DNA of 64,000 bases from Methylopila jiangsuensis (GTDB lineage: Bacteria; Pseudomonadota; Alphaproteobacteria; Rhizobiales; Methylopilaceae). This document shows, one piece after another, positions 53,617 to 63,100 of this stretch. Where the stretch lies: contig NZ_BSFK01000016.1 in assembly GCF_027922305.1 (NCBI RefSeq), forward strand, positions 430,565 to 494,564. The letters are read 5' to 3'. Position numbers and translations under genes: made by a program. The number at the start of each line of letters is the position of its first letter. Positions within the stretch are counted from its first letter, which is position 1. The notes beneath the pieces are model-generated. The model made no database searches and had not been told where the DNA came from. It saw only the letters and a list, made by a program, of their open reading frames with translations.

Positions 53617-54636
53617 TTACTTGGCCCCGGCGACGAAGCCGGCGCCGGTCATCAGCTCGCGATGCCTGGCCTCGGCGGCGGTGAGCCAGGCCTCGAACTC
53701 GGAGCCGGTCATGGTGGTCTGGTTGAAGGCGCCCTTCTCCATGAACTCCTTCCACTCCGGAGTCTCCATGACCTTCTTCAGCACGCCCTCGTAGTAGGCG
53801 ACCTGATCCGGGGTGGCGTTCTTGGTGGTGAAGATGCCGCGCAGCATCTGGTACTCGATCGGCAGGCCGGATTCCGCGCAGGTGGGAATGTCGCCCCAGG
53901 CCTGGGCCTCGGTCACCTTGGCCGTGTAGGTCGAGCGCGCCTTGTCGAAGATGCAGAGCGGGCGAAGCTGGCCGCCGCGCCACTGGGCCACCGCCTCGAT
54001 CGGGTTGTTCACCGACGAGGTGATGTGGCCGCCCACGAGCTGCACCGCGACCTTGCCGCCGCCGTCGTAGGGCACGTAGGTGAACTTCTTGCCGCCGGTC
54101 TCCTTCTCGATCGCGACGGTGATGATCTGGTCTTCTTGCTTGGAGCCGGTGCCGCCCATCTTGAAGGCCCGGTCCTCGCCTGCCTTCACGGCGGAGATGT
54201 AGTCGCCGGCGGTCTTGTAGGGCTCGCTGGCGTTCACCCACAGGATGAACTGGTCGAGCGCCATCATCTTCACCGGCTTCATGTCCTTCCAGTTGAAGGG
54301 CGTGCCGGTGCCGAGCGGGGTGGTGAACAGGTTCGACAGCGTGATGACGATCTTGTGCGGATCGTTCGCGCTGGCCTTCATCTCCAGGAAGCCCTCGGCG
54401 CCCGCGCCGCCGCCCTTGTTCACCACGATCAGGGGCTTCGACATCAGCTCGTGCTTCTGGATCACGCCCTGGATGAAGCGCGCCATCTGGTCCGCGCCGC
54501 CGCCGGTGCCGGCGGGGATGATCAGCGTGACGGGCTTGGTGGGCTCCCAGGCGAGGGCCGGGGCGGAGGCGAGGACGCCGAGGCCGGCCGCGAGGCCGAG
54601 GCGCTTGGCGATCGTCTTCCACGACTTCATGCGCAT
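53617..54636 (-). CDS. tctC: Tripartite tricarboxylate transporter binding protein TctC
   Basis: This 339-residue Bug-type periplasmic binding protein starts at ATG 54636, which has GGGAGAA 6 nt upstream; an ATG five codons earlier lacks a site. The signal peptide is LGLAAGLGVLASAPALA. Family blocks follow: KPVTLIIPAGTGGGADQMAR, VVNKGGGAGAEGFLEMK, MGGTGSKQEDQIITVAIEK and AQAWGDIPTCAESGLPIEY. Bug proteins bind carboxylates such as citrate, tartrate or terephthalate; the ligand here is unknown. Confidence 0.9.
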   Translation of the reverse strand: MRMKSWKTIAKRLGLAAGLGVLASAPALAWEPTKPVTLIIPAGTGGGADQMARFIQGVIQKHELMSKPLIVVNKGGGAGAEGFLEMKASANDPHKIVITLSNLFTTPLGTGTPFNWKDMKPVKMMALDQFILWVNASEPYKTAGDYISAVKAGEDRAFKMGGTGSKQEDQIITVAIEKETGGKKFTYVPYDGGGKVAVQLVGGHITSSVNNPIEAVAQWRGGQLRPLCIFDKARSTYTAKVTEAQAWGDIPTCAESGLPIEYQMLRGIFTTKNATPDQVAYYEGVLKKVMETPEWKEFMEKGAFNQTTMTGSEFEAWLTAAEARHRELMTGAGFVAGAK

Positions 54637-54703
54637 GACGACTTCTCCCATGACGAGCCGCTTTGGCCGCGGCCTCTTGAACGCGAAGGAACGAGCGAAG
54701 GGC

Positions 54704-54724
54704 GGGGCGCGCGCCGCGCGCCCC
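54704..54724 (-). terminator. GC hairpin between tctA and tctC
   Basis: This is a perfect 9-bp stem, GGGGCGCGC (54704-54712) and GCGCGCCCC (54716-54724), with a 3-nt loop, placed 6 bp after the tctA stop codon. It may stop or stabilise part of the transcript, allowing unequal amounts of tctA and tctC message. Confidence 0.6.
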
Positions 54725-54730
54725 CGAAAC

Positions 54731-56239
54731 TCAGGCGGCCGCGGGGCGGGATCTGCCGAAGCGGTTCATCAGCCCCTGCGCCAGCGGCCAGAAGGCCAGG
54801 ATGACGCCGAGCGTCATGATCGAGCCCGACAGCCAGTTGGACCAGAACACGGTCACGTCGCCCTGGCTGACCAGCATGGCCTGGCGGAACGAGCTCTCGG
54901 CCTGATCGCCCAGCACCAGCGCCAGCACCAGCGGCGGCAGCGGATAGCCGAGCTTGGAGAACAGGTAGCCCATGACGCCGAACGCCAGCATCATCCACAC
55001 GTCGAACATGGAGTTGTTCACGGTGTAGGCGCCGATGGCGCAGATCACCACGATCACCGGGGCCACGATCGAGAACGGCACCCTGAGGATGGCGGCGAAC
55101 AGCGGCACGCAGGTCAGCACCATGATCAGGCCGACCACGTTGCCGAGATACATGGACGCGATCAGGCCCCAGACGAACTCCTTCTGCTCCACGAACAGCA
55201 GCGGGCCGGGCTGGAGGCCCCAGATCAGCAGGCCGCCCAGCAGCACCGCCGCGGTGGGCGAGCCCGGAATGCCGAGCGTCAGCATGGGCAGCAGCGCCGA
55301 GGTGCCGGCGGCGTGGGCCGCGGTTTCGGGCGCCACCACGCCCTCGAGCTCGCCCTTGCCGAAGTTGTGGCCGCGCTTCGAGAACCGTTTGGCGAGGCCG
55401 TAGCCCATGAAGGAGGCGGGCGTGGCGCCGCCCGGCGTGATGCCCATCCAGCAGCCGACGATGCAGCTTCGGATGAAGGTGCCGAACATGCGCGGCAGCT
55501 GCTTCCAGGTGCGGATGACCGCGTCCATGCGCAGCTTGGCGTCGGCGCCGGAGAACTTCAGCCCGTCCTCCATGGAGGTCAGGATCTCGCCGATGCCGAA
55601 CAGGCCGATGACCGCCACCAGGAACTTGAAGCCGTTCAGCAGCTCGTCATAGCCGAAGGTCATGCGCAGCGAGCCGGTGACGCCGTCGAGGCCGACGGAG
55701 GCGAGCGCGAAGCCGAGGCACATGGAGGCGAGCGTTTTCCAGGGCGTGCCCCTCCCCATGCCGAGGAAGCTGGCGAAGGTCAGGAACTGGACCGCGAAGA
55801 ACTCCGCCGGGCCGAACTTGAGCGCGAACTTGGCGACCGCCGGCGCCAGGAAGGTGATGAGCGCCACGGCGAAGATCGCGCCCACGAAGGACGAGGTGAA
55901 GGCGCCCACAAGCGCCTCGTCGGCCCGGCCCCTCTGGGCCATGGGATGGCCGTCGAAGGTGGTGGCCACCGACCACGGCTCGCCCGGGATGTTGAACAGG
56001 ATGGCGGTGATCGCCCCGCCGAACAGCGCTCCCCAGTAGATGCTGGTGAGCATGATGATCGCCGAGGTCGGGTTCATCGAGAAGGTCAGCGGCAGCAGGA
56101 TCGCGACGCCGTTGGCGCCGCCCAGTCCCGGCAGCACGCCGATGACCACGCCAAGCGTGATGCCGAGAACCATCAGCGCCACGTTGTACCAGGTCAACGC
56201 GTGGCCGAATCCCTCGGCGAGCGCGCTCAACTCCTCCAT
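54731..56239 (-). CDS. tctA: Tripartite tricarboxylate transporter large membrane subunit TctA
   Basis: This 502-residue membrane subunit has about 12 helices. It starts with the family block ALMVLGITLGVVIGVLPGLGGANGVAILLPLTF, followed by YWGALFGGAITAILFNIPGEP, the hallmark GIPGSPTAAVLLGGL near residue 330, and GDQAESSFRQAML near the C-terminus. It moves the carboxylate delivered by TctC. It is the first gene of the tctA-tctC-tctB operon and is divergent from a GntR-family regulator gene. Confidence 0.94.
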   Translation of the reverse strand: MEELSALAEGFGHALTWYNVALMVLGITLGVVIGVLPGLGGANGVAILLPLTFSMNPTSAIIMLTSIYWGALFGGAITAILFNIPGEPWSVATTFDGHPMAQRGRADEALVGAFTSSFVGAIFAVALITFLAPAVAKFALKFGPAEFFAVQFLTFASFLGMGRGTPWKTLASMCLGFALASVGLDGVTGSLRMTFGYDELLNGFKFLVAVIGLFGIGEILTSMEDGLKFSGADAKLRMDAVIRTWKQLPRMFGTFIRSCIVGCWMGITPGGATPASFMGYGLAKRFSKRGHNFGKGELEGVVAPETAAHAAGTSALLPMLTLGIPGSPTAAVLLGGLLIWGLQPGPLLFVEQKEFVWGLIASMYLGNVVGLIMVLTCVPLFAAILRVPFSIVAPVIVVICAIGAYTVNNSMFDVWMMLAFGVMGYLFSKLGYPLPPLVLALVLGDQAESSFRQAMLVSQGDVTVFWSNWLSGSIMTLGVILAFWPLAQGLMNRFGRSRPAAA

Positions 56240-56341
56240 GCCGTCCTCCCCCGAACCCCGAACGTCGACCCCGGTTCAGGCGGATGGGCCTGCCCCGTCG
56301 TCACGGTTCAGGAGAGCTAAACGTGGCCCCACATGGCATGC

Positions 56342-56375
56342 AATATTCCATTAGGATAAGCTCTAGGCTAATATT
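56342..56375. promoter_or_regulatory. Candidate operator in the tctA / GntR divergent gap
   Basis: AATATT at 56342-56347 and again at 56370-56375 frame a partial dyad that includes TTAG (56351) and CTAG (56363) around GATAAG. This AT-rich patch stands out in the 217-bp gap between divergent genes. It is a plausible site for the neighbouring FCD-type GntR regulator and may overlap the tct promoter. The symmetry is imperfect. Confidence 0.45.
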
Positions 56376-56456
56376 CGAAGTGATTAGACGCCGTTTGTGA
56401 CAGGTAATGACAGGCCCCGTGGTATTCCTCATTCAAAGACGGGCGCGGGGCGGGAC

Positions 56457-57143
56457 ATGGCGCAGGACGGACTGGAGCTGCAACCGATCGACGGGCTTCA
56501 GAGCCTGAAGGCGCGCACCTATGACGCGCTGAAGGCTGCGATCTCGGAGATGAACATCTACGACGCCGCGGCGCCGCTGAAGCTGGACGAGCGGGCGCTG
56601 GCCGCGAGCTTCGGCGTCAGCCGCACCCCCTTGCGCGAGGCGCTGGCCCAGCTGGAGCAGGAGGGGCTGGTGCGCACCGAGCCCCGGCGCGGCGTGTTCA
56701 TCGTGCGGCGCTCCAAGGCGGAGATCCTCGAGGCCATCACCGTCTGGGCCGCGCTGGAGAGCATGGCGGCGCGGCTCGCCACCGAGGTCGCCACCGACGC
56801 GGAGATCGCCAGCCTGCACGAGCTGACGGACGTGTTCTCCGGCGACGACGTGACCGCGCACATGGGCGAATATTCCGACGCCAACATCCGGTTTCACGCC
56901 GCCATCATCCGCCTGTCGCGCTGCCGGCTGATCGCCGACATCGCCAACGGCCTGTTCCTGCACGTGCGCGCCATCCGCCGCCGCACCATCGTGGAGGCGG
57001 ACCGGGCCCAGCGCTCGATCATGGACCACAAGGAGATCGTGGCCGCGCTCGAGGCCCGCAACGCCGAGCGCGCCGAGCGGCTGGTGCGGGAGCACACGCT
57101 GAAGCTCCGCGACCATGTGGAGCGCTACGTCACCATCGACTGA
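56457..57143 (+). CDS. GntR-family regulator, FCD (FadR) type
   Basis: This 228-residue regulator has an N-terminal winged helix (LKARTYDALKAAISEM, DERALAASFGVSRTPLREALAQLEQEGLVR, RRGVFIVRR). The C-terminal all-helical FCD domain has metal-ligand-like residues (DANIRFHAAIIRLSRC, RSIMDHKEIVAALEARN). Such regulators usually respond to carboxylates and repress nearby transport genes, which fits its place opposite the TTT operon. The start is uncertain: ATG 56457 is chosen, and an in-frame GTG lies at 56397. Confidence 0.9.
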   Translation: MAQDGLELQPIDGLQSLKARTYDALKAAISEMNIYDAAAPLKLDERALAASFGVSRTPLREALAQLEQEGLVRTEPRRGVFIVRRSKAEILEAITVWAALESMAARLATEVATDAEIASLHELTDVFSGDDVTAHMGEYSDANIRFHAAIIRLSRCRLIADIANGLFLHVRAIRRRTIVEADRAQRSIMDHKEIVAALEARNAERAERLVREHTLKLRDHVERYVTID

Positions 57144-57236
57144 GCGCCTCCCGCGGCGGCCGGTTCTCCCGGGGACGAAAAAATGCTACCGGCCGCGCGA
57201 GCCCCTGAGGCCCCGCACGATCCGAAAGCCGATCCG

Positions 57237-58823
57237 ATGACCGAACGCCCCGTCGCCCGCGCGCTGCTCTCCGTCTCCGACAAGACCGGGCTGATCGAAT
57301 TCGCCCGCGCGCTGCACGAGCGGGGCGTGGCGCTGGTGTCCACCGGCGGCACCTCGAAGGCCATCGCCGAGGCCGGGCTGCCGGTCCGGGACGTCTCCGA
57401 CCTCACCGGCTTTCCCGAGATGATGGACGGCCGCGTCAAGACGCTGCATCCGAACGTCCATGGCGGCCTGCTCGCCATCCGCGGCGACGCGGGTCACGAG
57501 GCCTCCATGGCCGAGCACGGCATCCTGCCCATCGACCTGCTGGTGGTGAACCTCTACCCGTTCGAGGCCGCGCTCGCCCGCAACGCGGACTACGACGACA
57601 TGGTCGAGAACATCGACATCGGCGGTCCGGCCATGATCCGCGGCGCCTCCAAGAACCACGCCCATGTGGCGGTGGTGGTGGACGTGGCCGACTACGCCGC
57701 GGTGCTGGCGGACATGGACGCCCATGCGGGCGCCACCTCGCTCGCCTTCCGCACGCGCCTCGCCGCCAAGGCCTTCTCCCGCACCGCCGCCTATGACGCG
57801 GCGATCGGGACCTGGCTTTCGGCGCACGCCGGCGAGACGGCGCCGGCGTTCCGGGCGCTGGGCGGCGCGCTGGCGCAGGGCCTGCGCTACGGCGAGAACC
57901 CGCACCAGCAGGCCGCCTTCTACCGCACGGCCGACAGCCGGCCGGGCGTCGCCACCGCCACCCAGCTCCAGGGCAAGGAGCTGTCCTACAACAACCTCAA
58001 CGACACCGACGCGGCCTATGAGCTGGTGGGCGAGTTCGACCCCGCCCGCACCGCCGCCTGCGTGATCGTCAAGCACGCCAACCCCTGCGGCGTGGCGGAA
58101 GGCGGCTCGCTGAAGGAGGCGTACGAGCGGGCGCTGGCCTGCGATCCCGTGTCCGCCTTCGGCGGCATCGTGGCGCTGAACCGCACCCTCGACGCGGAGG
58201 CCGCGGCCGAGATCGTGAAGATCTTCACCGAGGTGATCATCGCGCCCGACGCCACCGACGAGGCCCGCGCCATCGTGGCGGCGAAGAAGAACCTGCGCCT
58301 GCTGGTGGCCGGCGCGCTGCCCGATCCGCGCGCGCCCGGCCTGTCCGTCAAGACCATCGCCGGCGGCTTCCTGGCCCAGACCCGCGACAGCGCCGTGGTC
58401 GACGACCTGGAGCTTCAGGTGGTGACCAGGCGCGCGCCCACGGAAGCCGAGCTCGCCGACCTGCGCTTCGCCTTCCGGGTGGCGAAGCATGTGAAGTCCA
58501 ACGCCATCGTCTACGCCCGCGACGGCGCCACGGTCGGCGTCGGCGCCGGCCAGATGAGCCGGGTGGACTCGGCCCGCATCGCCGCCCGCAAGGCCGTGGA
58601 CGCCGCCGAGGCCGCAGGCGCCGCCGAGCCGCTGACCCGGGGCGCGGTGGTGGCCTCCGACGCCTTCTTCCCCTTCGCGGACGGGCTTGACGCCGCGATC
58701 GAGGCCGGCGCCACCGCGGTGATCCAGCCCGGCGGCTCCATGCGCGACGCCGAGGTGATCGCCCGCGCCGACGAGGCCGGGCTCGCCATGGCCTTCACCG
58801 GCGTGCGGCATTTCCGCCACTGA
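57237..58823 (+). CDS. purH: Bifunctional AICAR transformylase / IMP cyclohydrolase
   Basis: This 528-residue enzyme catalyses the last two steps of purine synthesis. The N-terminal MGS-type cyclohydrolase domain includes [36 protein letters not shown] and [17 protein letters not shown]. The C-terminal transformylase domain includes [29 protein letters not shown] and [16 protein letters not shown] 57237 gives the usual length; an ATG at 57183 would add 18 unconserved residues. Its neighbours are unrelated, and it probably has its own promoter. Confidence 0.96.
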   Translation: MTERPVARALLSVSDKTGLIEFARALHERGVALVSTGGTSKAIAEAGLPVRDVSDLTGFPEMMDGRVKTLHPNVHGGLLAIRGDAGHEASMAEHGILPIDLLVVNLYPFEAALARNADYDDMVENIDIGGPAMIRGASKNHAHVAVVVDVADYAAVLADMDAHAGATSLAFRTRLAAKAFSRTAAYDAAIGTWLSAHAGETAPAFRALGGALAQGLRYGENPHQQAAFYRTADSRPGVATATQLQGKELSYNNLNDTDAAYELVGEFDPARTAACVIVKHANPCGVAEGGSLKEAYERALACDPVSAFGGIVALNRTLDAEAAAEIVKIFTEVIIAPDATDEARAIVAAKKNLRLLVAGALPDPRAPGLSVKTIAGGFLAQTRDSAVVDDLELQVVTRRAPTEAELADLRFAFRVAKHVKSNAIVYARDGATVGVGAGQMSRVDSARIAARKAVDAAEAAGAAEPLTRGAVVASDAFFPFADGLDAAIEAGATAVIQPGGSMRDAEVIARADEAGLAMAFTGVRHFRH

Positions 58824-58973
58824 GGCGGGGCCGCGGCGCGCCGTTCACGCCGAGTTCAACATTCGGGTTTGTCCGGACCTGACTTCGCCACGATCGTCAT
58901 GCTAAAGGCTGAGCCATAGGGGGATACCTCTCACTGCTCCGGCCTTCGCATCCGCATCGAGGTTGTTCGACCG

Positions 58974-59747
58974 ATGACGCCTGTGGTCACTCTGCTCCGC
59001 GCCGGCCTGCTGGCCGGCTTCGCGCTCATCGGCGTCGCCACCGGCGTCGCTGAACCCGCCAAGATCTCCTGCCGGGTCGCCGACAACCTGCTCGCCATGC
59101 AGGGTCGGCTCGACCGCGCCACCCTGAGCCTGAAGGGCGAGGACGCCTTCCGGGTGCTGGTGATCGGCTCGTCCTCCACCGCCGGCGTCGGCGCCACCGC
59201 GCCGGACAAGGCCTACACCGAGCGGCTGGAGCAGGATCTGTCCCGCCGCCTCGCCGGCGTCCCCGTGGAGGTGATCGCCCGGGGGATCGGCGGCGAGACC
59301 GCCGCGGGCGCGGAAAGCCGCATGGCGCGGGAGATCGCGGCGGCGAAGCCCGATCTGGTGGTCTGGCAGATCGGCACCAACGACGCCGCCCGCCGCATCG
59401 CCGTGGACGTCTTCCGGGAGACCACGCTGAAGGGGCTCGCCCAGATCGCCAAGGCCGGCGTGGACGTGGCGCTGCTCGACCCCCAGTTCGTGCCCCAGGA
59501 CGAGGCGGCCTACGCGCCTTATCTGGCCGCCATCGAGCAGGTCTCGGCCGCGGCGGGGGCGCCGGTCGTCCACCGCTACGCCGCCATGCGGGCGCTGACC
59601 CAGGCCGGCGGCGCCGACATGCTGTCCCGGGACCGGCTGCACATGAACGACATCGGCCACGCCTGCGTCGGCTCGCTCCTCGCCGAGGCGCTGGGCCGCA
59701 AGCTCGCGCCGCTGCCGGCGGTGGCGGAAGCGACCAAGAGGTCCTGA
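58974..59747 (+). CDS. Exported SGNH/GDSL-family hydrolase
   Basis: This 257-residue secreted esterase-like protein has a signal peptide ([20 protein letters not shown]). Its SGNH blocks are [14 protein letters not shown] (nucleophile Ser in block I), ARGIGGETA (Gly, block II), [10 protein letters not shown] (Asn, block III) and [13 protein letters not shown] (Asp-x-x-His, block V). The family removes acyl or acetyl groups from lipids, polysaccharides or peptidoglycan; the substrate is unknown. The 150-bp gap after purH suggests its own promoter. Confidence 0.88.
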   Translation: MTPVVTLLRAGLLAGFALIGVATGVAEPAKISCRVADNLLAMQGRLDRATLSLKGEDAFRVLVIGSSSTAGVGATAPDKAYTERLEQDLSRRLAGVPVEVIARGIGGETAAGAESRMAREIAAAKPDLVVWQIGTNDAARRIAVDVFRETTLKGLAQIAKAGVDVALLDPQFVPQDEAAYAPYLAAIEQVSAAAGAPVVHRYAAMRALTQAGGADMLSRDRLHMNDIGHACVGSLLAEALGRKLAPLPAVAEATKRS

Positions 59748-59830
59748 CCCCGGCGGAAAGCCGCGCTTCCCCCCGAACGGAGGGCGGTCCATCCTGCCGC
59801 CCATCCGCTCGCCAGGAGACGCCGCGCGCC

Positions 59831-60151
59831 ATGCTGATCACCACCACCCCCACCGTCGAAGGCCGGCGCATCGTCGAGTATCACGGCCTCGTCTCCGGCG
59901 AGGCCATTCTTGGCGCCAACATCTTCCGCGACCTGTTCGCGGCGGTGCGGGACATCGTGGGCGGCCGCTCGGGCGCTTACGAGAAGGAGCTCAAGAACGC
60001 CCGCGACATCGCGCTGGAGGAGATGACCGCGGAGGCCCGCGCCCGCGGCGCAAACGCCGTGATCGGCGTCGATCTCGACTACGAGACGGTGGGGCGCGAG
60101 GCCTCCATGCTCATGGTCACCGCCGCCGGCACCGCGGTCACGCTGGGCTGA
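59831..60151 (+). CDS. YbjQ/DUF74-family protein
   Basis: This 106-residue small cytoplasmic protein belongs to the YbjQ family: [58 protein letters not shown] and [15 protein letters not shown]. It is annotated in databases as a putative heavy-metal-binding pentamer, but a clear metal site is not visible and the function is unknown. AGGAGA precedes the ATG. It ends 9 bp from the convergent MFS gene. Confidence 0.9.
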   Translation: MLITTTPTVEGRRIVEYHGLVSGEAILGANIFRDLFAAVRDIVGGRSGAYEKELKNARDIALEEMTAEARARGANAVIGVDLDYETVGREASMLMVTAAGTAVTLG

Positions 60152-60160
60152 GGCGCCCGG

Positions 60161-61540
60161 TCAGCGGGGCGCGGGGGCTTCCGGCTCCCGCACCAGCGTC
60201 AGCAGCGCGCCTCCGCCGAGGAAGAAGCCCATCAGCACCGCCACGCCGACCCGCTGGCTGTCGGTGAGCGCGGTCACGATCGCGACCGCGGTCGGTCCGA
60301 GGAAGGACGTCACCTTTCCCGACAGGGCGAACAGGCCGAAGCTCTGGGTCAGCTTGCCCGGAGGCGCGAGCCGCACCAGCAGCGTGCGCGAGGCCGACTG
60401 CAGCGGCCCCGCCGCCGCCCCCAGCACCAGCGCCACCGCGATGAACAGCCGCTCCGGCGTGGAGGCGAACAGCGCGTCGTCCACCACCTTGGGGTTCACC
60501 GGCACCACGAACAGCACCCGCGCCCGCTCGATCGAGACGATCACCACCGCCGACACCACCAGCAGCACGAGCGAGCCCGCGATCACCCGCTGGGGGCCGA
60601 TGCGGTCGTCGAGCCAGCCGCCGATCAGCGCGCCCACCACGCCCGCGACGATCACCAGAATGCCGAACACGCCGATCTCGATCGTGCCCCAGCCAAGGGC
60701 GCCCGCGCCGTAGATGCCGCCGAAGGCGAACAGGGCGCTGAGGCCGTCCACATAGAGCATGTGGGCGAGCAGGAAGAGCGTGAGGTCGCGGGAGCCTTTC
60801 AGCCCCACCAGCGTCCGGCGCAGGTCGCGAAGGCCCGCGCGCACGGCGGCGCCGGCCTTCAGCCCGCCGCGCTGGTCGGGCGCGAACAGGAACAGCGGCG
60901 TCACGAACGCCACGTACCACAGCGCCGTCAGCGGCCCGACCGCCCGGTCGCCCTCGAACGTCTTCGGATCGAGGCCGAACAGCGGATCGACCCCGATCAG
61001 CGTCTTGCCGTCGCCGGGGTCGGCGGAGAGGAAGCACAGCGCGAACCCGAGCGCCACGAGGCCGCCCACATAGCCCAGCGCCCAGCCGAGCCCGGACAGG
61101 CGGCCGAGCGCCTCGGGAGGGGCGAGCGAGGGCATCATGGCGTTGGTGAAGGCGGTGGCGCATTCGGCGCCGATGGTGGCGAGCGCGAAACCCGCAAGCG
61201 CGTAGGCCACCGCGTTCGGCGCGTCCGGCGGCGTGAACCAGAGCAGCGAGGCCCCGGCCACGATCAGGGCCGAGAAGACCGCGATCCAGCGCTTGCGCCG
61301 GCCGGTGCGGTCGGCGATGGCGCCGAGCGGCGGCGACAGCAGGCCCACCGCGAGCCCGGCGGCGCCCGCGGCGAAGCCCCACATCGCCTGCCCGTCCGCC
61401 GGGCTTTCGGCGAGCTGGGCCGCGAAATAGGGCGCGAACACGAAGGTGGCGATCAGCGTGAACACCGGCTGGGTCGCCACGTCGAACAGCGCCCAGCTCC
61501 ACACCGCCCGCCGGTCGACCGTCTCTCGCCCTGAACTCAC
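60161..61540 (-). CDS. MFS transporter, UMF1/Atg22-like
   Basis: This 459-residue transporter has about 12 membrane helices. It starts with VWSWALFDVATQPVFTLIATFVFAPYF and carries the MFS loop motif GAIADRTGRRKRW. A wide central cytoplasmic loop follows (VRAGLRDLRRTLVGLKGSRD), then the second half with GGWLDDRIGPQRV. UMF1 proteins are related to vacuolar effluxers and export small solutes; the substrate is unknown. Length and layout are normal. Confidence 0.86.
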   Translation of the reverse strand: MSSGRETVDRRAVWSWALFDVATQPVFTLIATFVFAPYFAAQLAESPADGQAMWGFAAGAAGLAVGLLSPPLGAIADRTGRRKRWIAVFSALIVAGASLLWFTPPDAPNAVAYALAGFALATIGAECATAFTNAMMPSLAPPEALGRLSGLGWALGYVGGLVALGFALCFLSADPGDGKTLIGVDPLFGLDPKTFEGDRAVGPLTALWYVAFVTPLFLFAPDQRGGLKAGAAVRAGLRDLRRTLVGLKGSRDLTLFLLAHMLYVDGLSALFAFGGIYGAGALGWGTIEIGVFGILVIVAGVVGALIGGWLDDRIGPQRVIAGSLVLLVVSAVVIVSIERARVLFVVPVNPKVVDDALFASTPERLFIAVALVLGAAAGPLQSASRTLLVRLAPPGKLTQSFGLFALSGKVTSFLGPTAVAIVTALTDSQRVGVAVLMGFFLGGGALLTLVREPEAPAPR

Positions 61541-61685
61541 AGGCCGCGCCTCGCTCCGGCGCCGCCGCCGGGTTGGTGTCCCGCCGCTGTTTTAGAGCGC
61601 GTGAACGCCGGAGGGAACGCCCGCGGCGCCCGGCCCGCCGCGCCGGTCTTTTCCCGTCGCGTCGCGCCGTGGGCCGGCGCCGGCG

Positions 61686-62222
61686 TCAGTCCGGGCGGCG
61701 CGCCCAGGGGCGGGTGCCGGCGGGAATCTCGTGCTGGGTCGTGGCGCCCGTCGGCTGCAGGTAGAACGGCACGTCCGGCCATTTTCCGGCGGCGAGCTGG
61801 CGGCGGGTCGGCTCGTTGGCGACCGCGAAGGCGTCGAAGCCGCAGCGGCGCATCAGCGGCATCTGGTCGATCAGCACGTCGCCCACCGCCCGCACCTCGC
61901 CGCGATAGCCGTAGCGCTCCCGCAGCAGCCGGGCGGAGGACATGGCGCGGCCGTCGGCGTATTTGGGGAAGTTCAGCGCCACCAGCGCCACCCGGTCCAG
62001 ATGGGGCGCCAGCTCCTCGATCGCCTCGTTGGGCTCCACCAGCACGCCGAGGGGGGCGTTGCGGGCGGCGAGCGCCTCGCGCTCGGCGAGGAAGCGGGCG
62101 AGCGGCAGCAGCGCCGGGCCTTCGGAGACCGCCTCGCCTTCGCCCGCGAGCGCCCATTCGTCCGCCTGGAAGCGGCCGTCGCGCCAGATGGGCAGGTCGG
62201 CGGCGGTCTGTTCGGTGGTCAT
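61686..62222 (-). CDS. DUF934 sulfite-reduction accessory protein
   Basis: This 178-residue protein contains ALLPLARFLAEREAL, GVLVEPNEAIEELAPHLDRV, VALNFPKYADGRAMSSARLL and RYGYRGEVRAVGDVLIDQMP, the DUF934 pattern. Genes of this family sit almost always with cysI and cysH, and the role is unknown. It is the third gene of cysI-cysH-DUF934, 104 bp after cysH. The gap 61541-61685 beyond it holds nothing recognisable. Confidence 0.87.
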   Translation of the reverse strand: MTTEQTAADLPIWRDGRFQADEWALAGEGEAVSEGPALLPLARFLAEREALAARNAPLGVLVEPNEAIEELAPHLDRVALVALNFPKYADGRAMSSARLLRERYGYRGEVRAVGDVLIDQMPLMRRCGFDAFAVANEPTRRQLAAGKWPDVPFYLQPTGATTQHEIPAGTRPWARRPD

Positions 62223-62326
62223 GCGAAGCCTCAGTCGGCCCGGACGGCGCGGAGGCGCCGGTTCGGGAAGGTCATGCTGTCAGGAAAGGGCCGTTTCGAC
62301 CGGCGTCAAGCCCGAAGGGCCGCGGC

Positions 62327-63100
62327 TCAGATGCCGCTGCCGTGGCTTTCCGTGGTCATCAGGCCCGGCAGGTGGATGCCGCATTCGGTCTTCTCGCGGC
62401 CGCGCCAGCGCCCGGCGCGGGGGTCCTCGCCCGGCTTCACCCGGCTGGTGCAGGGCGCGCAGCCCACCGACAGATAGCCGAACTTCACCAGCGGATGCTC
62501 GGGCAGGCCGTGCTCGATCCGGTAGGCCTCGATGTCCTTGGCGGTCCAGTCGGCGAGCGGGTTGACCTTGATGCGCGGGCCGTCCGCCTCGAAGGCGGGC
62601 AGGGCGGCGCGCACCGCGTTCTGGAACCGCTTGCGGCCGGAGACCCAGGCCGGGAAGTCCCTCAGCGCGTCGGCCAGCGGCTCCACCTTGCGGATGCGGC
62701 AGCAGAGATCGGGGTCGGACTGCCACAGGAAGTTCTCGGGATCGAGCCGCTTCAGCCGCTCGGGCCTCGGCCTGTGGCTGCGCACGTCGGTCAGCCCCAG
62801 CCGCGCCACGAGGTCGTCGCGATAGGCGAGCGTCTCCTCGAACAGCTGCTCGGTGTCGATGAAGATCACCGGCGTCGAGGGATCCACCTGCGCCACGAGG
62901 TGCAGCAGCACCGAGGAGTCCGCGCCGAAGCTCGACACCATGGCGATCCGGTTGCGGAACAGATGCCGCACCGAGGCGTCGATCAGCTCCAGCGCGGTCT
63001 GGCCGCGGTGGCGGCGGTCGAGATGGTCGGCGAGCGAGGTGGCGCGCTCGGCGGCGCGGGCCTGGGCGACCGGCGCGAGCGGGAGTTTAGGCTGCTCCAT
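62327..63100 (-). CDS. cysH: Adenylyl-sulfate reductase, iron-sulfur type (CysH)
   Basis: This 257-residue enzyme reduces activated sulfate to sulfite with thioredoxin. The PP-loop-like start is VSSFGADSSVLLHL. Both cysteine pairs that bind a 4Fe-4S cluster are present (DLCCRIRKVEPL and GCAPCTSRV), and the catalytic cysteine lies in KTECGIH. These pairs mark the APS-using type rather than the cluster-free PAPS type. AAGGAGG lies 6 nt before the ATG, and the gene overlaps cysI by 14 bp. Confidence 0.92.
   Translation of the reverse strand: MEQPKLPLAPVAQARAAERATSLADHLDRRHRGQTALELIDASVRHLFRNRIAMVSSFGADSSVLLHLVAQVDPSTPVIFIDTEQLFEETLAYRDDLVARLGLTDVRSHRPRPERLKRLDPENFLWQSDPDLCCRIRKVEPLADALRDFPAWVSGRKRFQNAVRAALPAFEADGPRIKVNPLADWTAKDIEAYRIEHGLPEHPLVKFGYLSVGCAPCTSRVKPGEDPRAGRWRGREKTECGIHLPGLMTTESHGSGI

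Noticed and set aside
54245..56320. Long plus-strand open frame (about 691 codons) opposite tctC and tctA
   Set aside because: No domains and a repetitive Arg/Glu/His composition; it is the complement of well-recognised tct genes.
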